64,000 bases of DNA from CAVYEM01 sp963767635 (GTDB lineage Bacteria; Vulcanimicrobiota; Vulcanimicrobiia; Vulcanimicrobiales; Vulcanimicrobiaceae). The DNA is taken from NCBI GenBank assembly GCA_963767635.1, contig CAVYEM010000001.1, positions 2,356,001-2,420,000 of the forward strand, written 5' to 3'. Below, in pieces: positions 51,711 to 59,435 of this stretch (position 1 is the stretch's first letter; each line of letters begins with the position of its first letter). The position numbers were made by a program, and so were the translations under genes. The notes under the pieces are model-generated. The model was not told the DNA's origin and made no database searches. It saw only the letters and a list, made by a program, of their open reading frames with translations.

Positions 51711-52577
51711 TTATTGAGCTCCGTTCCCGGTAATGTGAATGCTTCCGTCTTGGGTTGAGACTTCGAGCGCGCGGCCGCCCGAACCGATCTGAAACACGCC
51801 GCTGCTGCCGTCGTCGTTCGAATCCACCCGGCGCCCGTTGAACGCAACGCGACCGTCCTGCGTGTGCGCACGCACCGTTAAGTCGCGAGCGCTCAGGTCG
51901 AGCGTCACCGAACCATCACGAGTCGACAGCACGCCGCTTCCGACGTCCAATTTGTTGGCGTGAATGGAGCCGTCCTCAGTCGACGCGTCGATCGAGGGTG
52001 CGGCGACGTCGTCCAAACGCAGGCTGCCGTCCTGACTGTGCAAGGACAACGCGCTCACGCGAAGGTTGGCGGCGGCGATGTGGCCGTCCACCGAGCGAAT
52101 GCGCACCTGTCCGGTGGCGCCTCGCACGTCGGCGCCCGAGCAGCGCGCCACGTCGAGCGAACTGGCGGCGGGCATCAAGACGTCGACCCCTTCGCGGTTC
52201 CAGCCGAGTAGGCTGAAACGTGAGCCGCCGCTCTCCGAACGCCGAATGGCAACCCCGTCCGCGGTTCGCGTCACTTGCAGCGCCGGCAGAGAGGAATGGC
52301 CGAAGAACCAGCCGTGCAAACGGCTCGCATCGGTAACGTGGATCTTTCCGTCCGTGGAAGGCGCGACAGTGACGAACGAGTCGGGATCGTCGATGAGGAC
52401 GCGCGGCGCGGCGCCGGCGTCGACCGGCGCGAACGCCTTGCCGCTCTGATCGACGCGGTGCAAACCGGCGGCTCTAACCGAGAGGCCGCCCCCGCTCAGC
52501 GACGAGACGATGGCCCCGGCAATAAAGACTTCGACCGCGAGCAAGACTGCGATGATGCCGAACCGCGAGTAACGCAT
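51711..52577 (-). CDS. DUF4097-type beta-helix envelope protein
   Basis: A 288-residue protein with an N-terminal membrane anchor (IIAVLLAVEVFIAGAIVSSL) and repeats built around DGS: VRIRSVDGHIAAANL, SLHSQDGSLRLDDV, DASTEDGSIHANKL, STRDGSVTLDL, EVSTQDGSIHITGN. These form a stacked right-handed beta structure, the adhesin-like fold of DUF4097/LiaG proteins. Such proteins often sit beside envelope-stress sensors. A second, unrelated member lies at 55987. Confidence 0.85.
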   Translation of the reverse strand: MRYSRFGIIAVLLAVEVFIAGAIVSSLSGGGLSVRAAGLHRVDQSGKAFAPVDAGAAPRVLIDDPDSFVTVAPSTDGKIHVTDASRLHGWFFGHSSLPALQVTRTADGVAIRRSESGGSRFSLLGWNREGVDVLMPAASSLDVARCSGADVRGATGQVRIRSVDGHIAAANLRVSALSLHSQDGSLRLDDVAAPSIDASTEDGSIHANKLDVGSGVLSTRDGSVTLDLSARDLTVRAHTQDGRVAFNGRRVDSNDDGSSGVFQIGSGGRALEVSTQDGSIHITGNGAQ

Positions 52578-52620
52578 GCCACATATACGGCCGCGGGGGC
52601 CCGGTGTTTCATGGGCCGTT

Positions 52621-52830
52621 TAACCGGCGCTGCGCCCTGCTTTAACCGGCGCTACGCCCGGCTTTAACCGGCGCTGCGCCGTCCATGGCTGCGTGCCCCC
52701 CGCATGCAAAGCGCGCGGGGTCCCCCAATTGAACCAGCCCCGCTGGCTGCGCGCCCGGCTTTAACCGGCGCTGCGCCATCCATGGCTGCGCGCCCCCCGC
52801 ACGCAAAGCGCGCGGGGGCCCCAGCTTGCT
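52621..52830. repeat. Direct repeats (22-bp and 97-bp periods) with hairpin potential upstream of the sigma factor
   Basis: TAACCGGCGC occurs at 52621, 52643 and 52665 (22-base period) and again at 52762. The 97-base period from 52665 to 52762 repeats a longer unit that contains CCCCCCGC...AAAGCGCGCGGGG, which can fold into a strong hairpin with an AAA loop. The segment is more GC-rich than its surroundings and holds no gene. It resembles repetitive extragenic palindromes in style. Confidence 0.85.
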
Positions 52831-52898
52831 GGCGGAACGCGGTCAAACTGAAACACTACCTCGCCCTCGGCCGTAGGTGGGGAGTGGCTGCGGCATTG

Positions 52899-53474
52899 AT
52901 GGAGGCACCACCGATAGACCCGTCGGACCGGATCGACGATCGTACTCTGGTGGCGAGCGCGCTCGATGGAAACGCTCAGTCGTTCGCGACGCTGGTGGAG
53001 CGATACGATCGTGCCGTGTACCATCTGGCCTACCGCACGTTGCGCGATCCGGAAGAAGCCCGCGACGCGGCACAGGAAGCATTCTTCAAGGCGTATCGCA
53101 GTTTGCGTACGTTCAAGCCCGATGCGCGCTTCTCGACGTGGATCTTCGCCATTACGTATCACGGCTGCTGCGATCGACTGGCACGCCGCAAACGATTTTC
53201 GAGCGAAGAGCTTCCCGATCGCGCAGATCCGTCCGCGGGTCCCGAATCGCAAGTCATCGCCGGCGACGAGGCACGCCGCCTGCGGGCCGCGATAGCGGCG
53301 CTTCCGGAAAAATACCGCACCGTTATCACGCTTTACCATTTGCAGGGACGCCAGTACGATGAAATCGCGCAAGTCCTGGGTATGCCGATTGGAACGGTAA
53401 AGACGCATCTGTTTCGCGCGAAAGAACAATTACGACGGCTTTTGAACGAAGAAGCCGCGGGAGTATCCGAATGA
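52899..53474 (+). CDS. ECF-type RNA polymerase sigma factor
   Basis: About 191 residues with region 2 (RDPEEARDAAQEAFFKAYRS, FKPDARFSTWIFAITYHGCCD) and region 4 (ALPEKYRTVITLYHLQGRQYDEIAQVLGM), followed by GTVKTHLFRAKEQLRR, the standard ECF pattern. The start given is the ATG at 52899; a TTG one codon upstream is possible. It overlaps the next gene (ATGA). Probably controlled by the small membrane protein downstream. Confidence 0.93.
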   Translation: MEAPPIDPSDRIDDRTLVASALDGNAQSFATLVERYDRAVYHLAYRTLRDPEEARDAAQEAFFKAYRSLRTFKPDARFSTWIFAITYHGCCDRLARRKRFSSEELPDRADPSAGPESQVIAGDEARRLRAAIAALPEKYRTVITLYHLQGRQYDEIAQVLGMPIGTVKTHLFRAKEQLRRLLNEEAAGVSE

Positions 53475-53842
53475 AACCCTACGAAACCGACGACGACATC
53501 GAACGCGCGCTCTTTGCGCTTGCGCTGGAGGAACCACCGGCGGATTTGCGCGCGTCCATCCTGTCGGCGACGGTCTATCGCGCGCCGGTTGCGGTCAAAG
53601 GATGGGAAATTTGGGCTATCGGCGCGCTGTGTGCCGTTCTCGTGTGGTTTCTGCTGTTAGTGACTCGCGGCAGTGGTTTTCCGGAGTTTGCCGCGGTGCA
53701 AGGCTATGTCAACGAGGCGCTGGCGCTCTTCGCGCAGCCCAAGACGCTGTTTTGGATAGCCGTCGGCGGCGCGGCGGCCGTGTGGATTTCTCAGATGAAT
53801 TTAACCATCGTGCCGGAGGCTCTGCGAGCAAGCCGTCGATAA
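53471..53842 (+). CDS. Small membrane protein, candidate anti-sigma factor
   Basis: A 123-residue protein: a 45-residue acidic cytoplasmic head (ETDDDIERALFALALEEPPADL), a membrane helix (WAIGALCAVLVWFLLLVT), a short loop and a second helix (TLFWIAVGGAAAVWISQM). The start overlaps the sigma stop. Position and shape suit an anti-sigma factor, but no zinc-binding HxxxCxxC motif of the ZAS family is seen, so the assignment comes from context. Confidence 0.6.
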   Translation: MKPYETDDDIERALFALALEEPPADLRASILSATVYRAPVAVKGWEIWAIGALCAVLVWFLLLVTRGSGFPEFAAVQGYVNEALALFAQPKTLFWIAVGGAAAVWISQMNLTIVPEALRASRR

Positions 53843-53881
53843 TGTAAGGGATGGAGACAGACTGCGCATCCCTTCCGGGTT

Positions 53882-54532
53882 TTGATCGTCGAGGATGATG
53901 CCGCTATTAGTCGCGTGCTCCAACTCGAACTCGAGCACGAAGGATACGCCGTCGAAATCGCGCGCGACGGTCTTTCAGGGCTCGAACGCGCGCTCAAGGA
54001 ACCCGATCTCGTCATATTGGATTTGATGCTTCCGCGCATGGACGGCATGGAAGTGTGTAAGCGCGTGCGCGCCAAAAGCCGCGTGCCGATCATCATGCTC
54101 ACCGCCAAAGATCGCGTGCCCGATCGTGTCGCCGGCCTGGACATCGGCGCCGACGACTATCTGACGAAACCGTTCTCCACCGAGGAACTGCTCGCGCGCG
54201 TTCGTGCGCGCCTGCGCGAGAAAGAGCCGGCCAAGAGCGTCATCACCTTTCGCGATTTGGTGATGGATCGGGACCGGCACGAAGTCGTGCGGGGCGGCAA
54301 ACCCATCGCCTTGACAGCCAAAGAGTATGCCTTGCTCGAATATTTGCTGCTGCATCGCAACAAAGTTCACTCGCGCGACGAATTGTTCAACGGCGTGTGG
54401 GGCAGCGACTTTTTGGGCGATTCCAATCTCATCGACGTCTACATCCGTTATCTGCGCGGCAAGATAGACGACGGTTTCGAGGATAAGCTCATCGCGACGG
54501 TTCGCGGCGTCGGTTACACGATCAAGGATTAG
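53882..54532 (+). CDS. OmpR/PhoB-type response regulator
   Basis: A 216-residue regulator. The receiver domain has the acidic pocket (IVEDD), the phosphorylated Asp47 in VILDLMLPRMDG, the conserved Thr/Lys in IIMLTAKDR and ADDYLTKPF; the C-terminal domain is a winged helix with LTAKEYALLEYLLLHRNKVH and DVYIRYLRGKID. The TTG start at 53882 lacks the few residues usually before IVEDD; upstream codons in frame contain no ATG or GTG, so the first residues may be missing. The partner kinase follows at 12 bases. Confidence 0.93.
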   Translation: MIVEDDAAISRVLQLELEHEGYAVEIARDGLSGLERALKEPDLVILDLMLPRMDGMEVCKRVRAKSRVPIIMLTAKDRVPDRVAGLDIGADDYLTKPFSTEELLARVRARLREKEPAKSVITFRDLVMDRDRHEVVRGGKPIALTAKEYALLEYLLLHRNKVHSRDELFNGVWGSDFLGDSNLIDVYIRYLRGKIDDGFEDKLIATVRGVGYTIKD

Positions 54533-54544
54533 CCGCGCCTTACC

Positions 54545-55945
54545 ATGCATTCGCTGCGGTGGCGCATCGGGAGTGGGTATGCGATACTGCTGCTCGTCGT
54601 AATCGTGGCGCTCGGCACGGCAATCACGCTGCGGTTCGAGTACATCCTGCGCGCGCAAGCGCAGGAGCACCTGGTTGCGACGCTGCAGGACATCGCGCGC
54701 GCAACGGGGGCGGATCAGAATGCGTTCGGCTTTGCCGAAGGCGATGCGCTGCTGGCGCTGGAGAATCCCGATAATTTGGAGCGGTGGGCGTCAACCACGA
54801 CGTTCATCGAAGTCGACGATCCGCACGGCTACACGCTCTCGAAAAGTTTCAACCTGGGAGCCGTTTCGACGTTCGGCCCGTCCGGCGTGATGCCGAACCG
54901 GCCTTTTACGGTGCGTGAAGTGCAGATCGATCGCCGTCCCTTCCTGGTTGCGAGCGCGCTGCTGAGCACGGGCAGCACCACGCTCGTCGTGCAGGTCGGC
55001 GAACCGCTGGATCAACTCTACCGCGCGTTTCATCAGACCGAACTTTCGATTACGGTTGTACTCGTTGCTGCGGTGCTTGCCGTCGTCATGCTCTCGTTTG
55101 CGCTCGCCTCACAAATCACGACGCCGATCAACAGGCTCGCGCAAGCCATGCGTGAAATCGGATCCGAAGGTCTGAGCCGGCGCCTGCGCTGGAACGGTCC
55201 CGCCGATGAAGTAGGCGCGCTCGCGCGCGCGTTCGACGACCTGCTCGCGCGTTTGGAAGAAGCCTTTGCGCGCGAGCGGCAGTTCATCTCCGACGCCTCG
55301 CACGAACTGAAGACCCCGCTCACGTCGATCAACGCGAACGCGCAGATGCTGGTGCGGTGGGGGGATCGCGACGAAATGATCCGCAAGGAAAGCCTGGCGA
55401 CGATCGTCGCCGAGAGCGCCTCGCTGGCCGGCATGGTCAACGGGATGCTCACGCTGGCCAAAGCCGATTCGGGCGACGCCATCCCGAAAGAGCCGGTGTC
55501 GCTGGCCGCGGCTGCGGGGGAAGCGGTACACGCGACCACGGCGCGCGCTCGCGAAAAAGGCTTAACGCTTGCATTCGAATCGCCGCCGGAGTCGCCGATC
55601 GTCGAAGGCGATCCGGCCCTGATCCGCCAGATGATAACCAATCTCATCGACAACGCGATCAAGTTCACACCCATCGGCGGCGTAACGGTTCGCGTGTTTG
55701 CATCGAGTGAGGATGCCGTCGCAGAAGTGCAGGACACCGGTCCCGGCATCGAGCCCGAGCAGGTGCCGCTGATCTTTGAACGTTTTTATCGAACCGACAA
55801 ATCGCGCAGCCGCGAAGTGCCCGGCACGGGACTGGGCCTGGCGATCGTCCGTTCCATCGCGCGCGTTCACGGCGGCCGCGTGGAAGCGGAACGTCCTGCG
55901 GCGGGCGGCACGCTTTTTCGCGTGCTGCTGCCTCGTATTCATTGA
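54545..55945 (+). CDS. Membrane sensor histidine kinase
   Basis: A 466-residue kinase. Two membrane helices (about residues 9-30 and 165-190) flank a 130-residue periplasmic sensor; then a HAMP domain (TTPINRLAQAMREIG), the H-box DASHELKTPLT with His253, the N-box NLIDNAIKFTP, G1 VQDTGPGIEPEQ, F-box IFERFYRTD and G2 GTGLGLAIV. Cognate to the response regulator just upstream. No ligand motif is recognised in the sensor. Confidence 0.94.
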   Translation: MHSLRWRIGSGYAILLLVVIVALGTAITLRFEYILRAQAQEHLVATLQDIARATGADQNAFGFAEGDALLALENPDNLERWASTTTFIEVDDPHGYTLSKSFNLGAVSTFGPSGVMPNRPFTVREVQIDRRPFLVASALLSTGSTTLVVQVGEPLDQLYRAFHQTELSITVVLVAAVLAVVMLSFALASQITTPINRLAQAMREIGSEGLSRRLRWNGPADEVGALARAFDDLLARLEEAFARERQFISDASHELKTPLTSINANAQMLVRWGDRDEMIRKESLATIVAESASLAGMVNGMLTLAKADSGDAIPKEPVSLAAAAGEAVHATTARAREKGLTLAFESPPESPIVEGDPALIRQMITNLIDNAIKFTPIGGVTVRVFASSEDAVAEVQDTGPGIEPEQVPLIFERFYRTDKSRSREVPGTGLGLAIVRSIARVHGGRVEAERPAAGGTLFRVLLPRIH

Positions 55946-55986
55946 ATTCTCATGGTTGCGCGCAGGGCCCACCCTACAATGGAAAC

Positions 55987-57027
55987 GTGAACGGGAATCG
56001 CGCGAGCCGGCTTGCCGCGAGCGCCGCGCTGTGCGCGGCGCTTTTTGCCGCTCTTCCCGCTCGCGCCGAGATCGGGAACGACGTCACCATCGCGGTCCAG
56101 AATGCGCCGGTAGTTCGCGTGCAAATGCGCTCGGGCAACCTGACCATCCGCACGTGGAATCGTCCGCTCGTACATATAACCTCGAGCGATCCGGTGCGCG
56201 CACGGCGCGTCGGTCCCGACATGGTGGATCGGGCGTTGCGGGGCGGCGTCATTCCGATCTTTGCCGCATCCGTGCAGGCGGCCGGCGATCGCATCGTTCT
56301 GCCGCCGGAGGAGTTCGCAGTCACGTCGCTCAGCAACGGCGCGCACGACGGCATCATCGTTTTTGGCGGCGATAGCGGCGCGACAATCGCGCTTACCGTA
56401 CCGATCTCCACGGCGTTCGTGTGGGCAGCCGTTGGTCGAGGCAGTCTGCATCTGCAGAATTATCGCAGCGGCGCATTCGTTGCGCTCGTCCATACGGGGA
56501 TGCTGATGCTCAGCGACGTGAGCGGCGATGCCTACGCGCAAGTCGCCCGCGGCCCCATTGCGATCCGGAATTCCGCGTTCAACCGGGTACGCGCGCGCAC
56601 TGCTCTCGGGAACATCCTGTTTGAAAACTGCAACGCTCGCCAGATCGAGGTGAGCAGCGTCAACGGCAGCATCGCGTACGATAACGGCACGTTCGTGCCG
56701 GGCCTCGCCCGCTTCGAAAGCCGCAACGGCAACATCGCCTTAGGCATTGCGGGCGGTGACGTGCAGATCGGCGCGCATAGTTCGAGCGGTCAGATCTATT
56801 CGGATTTTCTGCACGGAGCCAACGTGCGCGGAAGCGCTACCGATGCGCAGGCGACCTTGGGAAGCGGTGGCCCGATCGTGACGGCCAGTTCCGAGCGCGG
56901 CAGCGTCTATCTCTACGACGGCGCTTTTCGATCCCGCCCGAAACTGCAGCGCCGCTGGCGCCCGGTGGGCGACGTCATGCGCCGGCTCAGAGCAAAAACT
57001 TGCGCAAAACGGCCATGTCGAGCTTGA
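55987..57027 (+). CDS. Secreted DUF4097-like beta-solenoid protein, C-terminus runs into a repeat
   Basis: A 346-residue exported protein. Signal peptide ASAALCAALFAALPARAE; the mature part is a long series of beta strands with Gly-Asn-Gly turns: RSGNLTIRTWNRP, VGRGSLHLQNYRSG, LGNILFENCNARQIEVSSVN, ESRNGNIALGIAGGDVQIGA, SERGSVYLYDG. It resembles the DUF4097 gene at 51711 in fold. The last 13 residues (AKTCAKRPCRA and around) come from the antisense strand of a copied acetyltransferase tail, so the original end has been replaced. GTG start chosen because the signal peptide begins there; the frame is open upstream. Confidence 0.78.
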   Translation: MNGNRASRLAASAALCAALFAALPARAEIGNDVTIAVQNAPVVRVQMRSGNLTIRTWNRPLVHITSSDPVRARRVGPDMVDRALRGGVIPIFAASVQAAGDRIVLPPEEFAVTSLSNGAHDGIIVFGGDSGATIALTVPISTAFVWAAVGRGSLHLQNYRSGAFVALVHTGMLMLSDVSGDAYAQVARGPIAIRNSAFNRVRARTALGNILFENCNARQIEVSSVNGSIAYDNGTFVPGLARFESRNGNIALGIAGGDVQIGAHSSSGQIYSDFLHGANVRGSATDAQATLGSGGPIVTASSERGSVYLYDGAFRSRPKLQRRWRPVGDVMRRLRAKTCAKRPCRA

Positions 57028-57029
57028 AT
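56991..57029 (-). repeat. Copied 3' end of an acetyltransferase gene (copy A)
   Basis: Thirty-nine bases match 58173-58211 at 36 positions. Read on the minus strand it encodes TFKLDMAVLRKFLL and a TGA, the exact tail of the acetyltransferase at 58169; the three differences are silent. Upstream of the repeat the minus-strand frame has a different sequence (CIKTADQIPGTESFR), so only the tail is shared. Confidence 0.9.
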
Positions 57030-57033
57030 GTTC

Positions 57034-57382
57034 GAAAACTTTCGGTGCCAGGAATCTGGTCGGCAGTCTTGATGCAACGATTAGCTTACCTCCAGAATCT
57101 CGACTCGCGTCGTCGGCGAGGGAGGGTACCGCCTTGGGAGCGGCGACCCTCAATGGCTAGGTTCCTGACTGCCCTTGCCATAGAGCGTCATGAGCAGATC
57201 GAGTTTGGATCTTTCCACTGCTACCGTGGTGGAATGCTGACTCGCGGAGTCCACTTCTCACGCACTCCTTCTGTAAGTTAAACCCGCCTGTTTCGCGTCA
57301 GTCATCTTTGCGATTGGACACCCCCAAGGGCATATCTACAAAGCGGAACTTCTGAGCTGGAACGTCGATTTGACGCGGCCCA
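57034..57382. other. Region of about 350 bases without a supported gene
   Basis: Between the copied acetyltransferase tail and the DUF2442 gene. Stops in all frames are frequent and base composition is slightly lower in GC than the neighbours. Nothing recognisable beyond an AT-richer stretch near 57260-57330. Confidence 0.5.
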
Positions 57383-57820
57383 TCAGGTGACTGCTGCCCC
57401 CTTGCGTGGCCGGCCGCCCTTGCGTCCGTTTTTACGCGAGGCGGCTCGCTTGGCATCAGTACGAGCACGTCCACCGACCTTCCCGATTTCGCTCATCCAC
57501 CGCCGGTTTCCAAATACGCCTTCGATCAGGCTTGGAAGGTAGTGGTCGACGTCGAGCGACGCCCAATGTAAGCTATCACCCGGCCCCCAAATCTCAACCT
57601 CGGCGGCTTGCGCCGGTGTTGCCCTTTCAAGTCCCTGTAAGAGCTTGCGCGGGATCGCAAGTTCGACGCCTGTCGCCAGTTTGATCGCGATCATGTCGTC
57701 TTTTGCGCGGTACGTTGCGGCCACCGCTTTCGGTCGATGCGGCTCGCGCAGCGTCGCCAGCGCTATAGCGGCGTCGATCTCCGCATCGCTTGTAACGATG
57801 CGAGGTTTCGTTTTGTTCAT
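57383..57820 (-). CDS. DUF2442 protein
   Basis: A 145-residue protein. The DUF2442 core lies in the middle (KLATGVELAIPRKLLQGLER, WGPGDSLHWASLDVDHYLPS), followed by a basic tail with GGRARTDAKRAASRKNGRKG, which may bind DNA or RNA. DUF2442 and DUF4160 genes are often paired and have been proposed as toxin-antitoxin modules. The ATG overlaps the stop of the DUF4160 gene (ATGA). Confidence 0.88.
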   Translation of the reverse strand: MNKTKPRIVTSDAEIDAAIALATLREPHRPKAVAATYRAKDDMIAIKLATGVELAIPRKLLQGLERATPAQAAEVEIWGPGDSLHWASLDVDHYLPSLIEGVFGNRRWMSEIGKVGGRARTDAKRAASRKNGRKGGRPRKGAAVT

Positions 57821-58071
57821 GGGTGCATCTTCTCCCAAGCCGCAACGAGCGCATCGAAGTGCTCTTCTGCGGCGGTTAGAATCCTTTTCACGTCATTTCG
57901 CTTAGCGTTCGCCGGTTTAATTCGGTCCTCGCGATCCGCGAGCGCTACGGTGCGATCATCGAGCAACTCCACGATAACCCTAACACCGGCGAAGAGTGCA
58001 TGGACGTGTCGCGGCTCGTGGTCGACGGGAAAGAGCTGAAAGATGATCCCGCCGATCCGAACCGTGCTCAC
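57817..58071 (-). CDS. DUF4160 protein
   Basis: An 84-residue protein: GIIFQLFPVDHEPRHVHALF with the conserved His residues, then VIVELLDDRTVALADREDRI and a C-terminal helix. The HxPxHVH pattern defines DUF4160, usually the first gene of a pair with DUF2442. GTG start. The pair lies between two copies of the acetyltransferase tail. Confidence 0.9.
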   Translation of the reverse strand: MSTVRIGGIIFQLFPVDHEPRHVHALFAGVRVIVELLDDRTVALADREDRIKPANAKRNDVKRILTAAEEHFDALVAAWEKMHP

Positions 58072-58168
58072 GGTTCAACTATAACCTAACCGCGTTTAGC
58101 TTTCAAGTGATCCGGCCGAGCGGTCCATCGCCACGGCGCTGAACCACTGAGACTTCTTCAGAGATTCC

Positions 58169-58594
58169 CTAAAGCAAAAACTTGCGCAAAACGGCCATGT
58201 CCAACTTGAACGTGTGCTGCGGCAGCACCGCCTCTTGCCGATAGCCACAGCGTTCCAAAAATTTTTGCGCGCCGCTCTCGTGGGGAACCATCGCGCTGAG
58301 TTTGTGACAGTTGTAGTAGTTCGCCGTGTCGGAAGCGGCCGCCAGCAACGCGCGGCCGATTCCCTGGCGGCGCCTATCCGCAGAAACGACGATCCGCTCG
58401 ACGTGCGCCAGGGAGGCGGCGATCCGTAGTTCCACCGCTCCGACGATCTCCTCCGCTTCCACCGCGGCAAGATCGTGGCGTTCTTCGTGCCAAATCACGC
58501 TGAATTCATAGAGCGCTTTCAACGCCTCGCGCTCGGTACGCCGCACGAAATCGGCGACGGCCGCCGGCTGCACGTGAACCACGTCAACCGGCAA
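58169..58594 (-). CDS. GNAT acetyltransferase
   Basis: About 141 residues. ADFVRRTEREALKALYEFSV forms the first helices; HVERIVVSADRRRQGIGRAL contains the acetyl-CoA loop RRRQGIGRAL; SGAQKFLERCGYRQEAVLPQ is the last helix. It ends with HTFKLDMAVLRKFLL, the segment copied at 56991. TTG start overlapping the stop of the metallo-hydrolase gene. Substrate unknown. Confidence 0.87.
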   Translation of the reverse strand: MPVDVVHVQPAAVADFVRRTEREALKALYEFSVIWHEERHDLAAVEAEEIVGAVELRIAASLAHVERIVVSADRRRQGIGRALLAAASDTANYYNCHKLSAMVPHESGAQKFLERCGYRQEAVLPQHTFKLDMAVLRKFLL

Positions 58595-59378
58595 GCGCGG
58601 CGACCTCGGTTTCCACGTCGAGCAGCATGTTGTCGTACGCTGCGATGATACGCATGCCCAGCGCGTCTTCCAGTTCGCGAGCCAGCCGCGCCGGATCTTG
58701 TTCGAGCATTTTCGTGCCGAAATGCTGCATGACCGCAACGCGCGGCCGCACGATCTCCAGCACGCTGCGGGCGTGATCGAACGTGAGATGATCGACGTCC
58801 ATCCCATCCCGATAGCGCAGCACGTTGATGACCAGGACGTCCGGCGCGTGCGAGGCATAGTCCTCGGCCAGGCCTTGAAAATGCCGCCCGCAAGGCAGAT
58901 ACGAGACCGTGTATCCACCGTACGAAAAATGCATGCCGTACGTTTCTACAGCGTGAACGTGCTGCACCGAGGTGCGGACGTCGACCTCGCCGATGCGGTA
59001 CGGTCCACTGCGCTCTTTGGCGATTTCCAGGCGCTCCACGAACCGCTGCGCATAGGGAAACACGACCGGTTCTCCCACGAGCGCGTCCTGCGGCGCGAGC
59101 AGAACGCCGTGCCTTCGAAATCCGCCGGAGGTCATCGCTTCGATCATGACGTTCACGTCGTTGGCGTGGTCGAGATGCTTGTGCGAGAGCGCGATGCCGC
59201 TCAGTTCGCGCGGATTACACGGCGGCACGTGCGAGAGCGCGCGCACTAGCGCGCCCGGCCCCGGATCGACGTGGATTTGCGTACTGCCCATGCGCATCCA
59301 CATGCCGCCCGACGCCCGGAACTGGCGCGCGACGACGAATCGCGCGCCGCCCGTTCCTAGAAAAAGCACTTCGAACAC
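58584..59378 (-). CDS. MBL-fold metallo-hydrolase
   Basis: A 264-residue metallo-beta-lactamase-fold enzyme. The start FEVLFLGTGGARFVVARQ is followed by the zinc motif SHKHLDHAND (HxHxDH), a later His in CGRHFQGL region, DVLVINVLRYRDGMDVDHLT and AVMQHFGTKML, features of the RNase-Z/phosphodiesterase-like branch. It may act on RNA, cyclic nucleotides or other phosphoesters. GTG start, directly after a 28-bp perfect palindrome. Confidence 0.85.
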   Translation of the reverse strand: MFEVLFLGTGGARFVVARQFRASGGMWMRMGSTQIHVDPGPGALVRALSHVPPCNPRELSGIALSHKHLDHANDVNVMIEAMTSGGFRRHGVLLAPQDALVGEPVVFPYAQRFVERLEIAKERSGPYRIGEVDVRTSVQHVHAVETYGMHFSYGGYTVSYLPCGRHFQGLAEDYASHAPDVLVINVLRYRDGMDVDHLTFDHARSVLEIVRPRVAVMQHFGTKMLEQDPARLARELEDALGMRIIAAYDNMLLDVETEVAALAG

Positions 59379-59405
59379 GACACGCGAGTTCGAACTCGCG
59401 TGTCG
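59378..59405. promoter_or_regulatory. Perfect 28-bp palindrome at the start of the metallo-hydrolase gene
   Basis: The sequence reads CGACACGCGAGTTC and its exact complement, with the centre between 59391 and 59392. Its 3' arm on the minus strand ends at the first base of the GTG start. In RNA it would fold into a hairpin that covers the ribosome binding site, or in DNA it could be an operator. Confidence 0.8.
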
Positions 59406-59435
59406 CCGTTACTGCCGCAGCGCGAATGGGCTCGC

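Noticed and set aside
52704..52898. N-terminal extension of the sigma factor through the repeat region
   Set aside because: The extension is translated repeat sequence with no conserved sigma region; the core starts near 52899.
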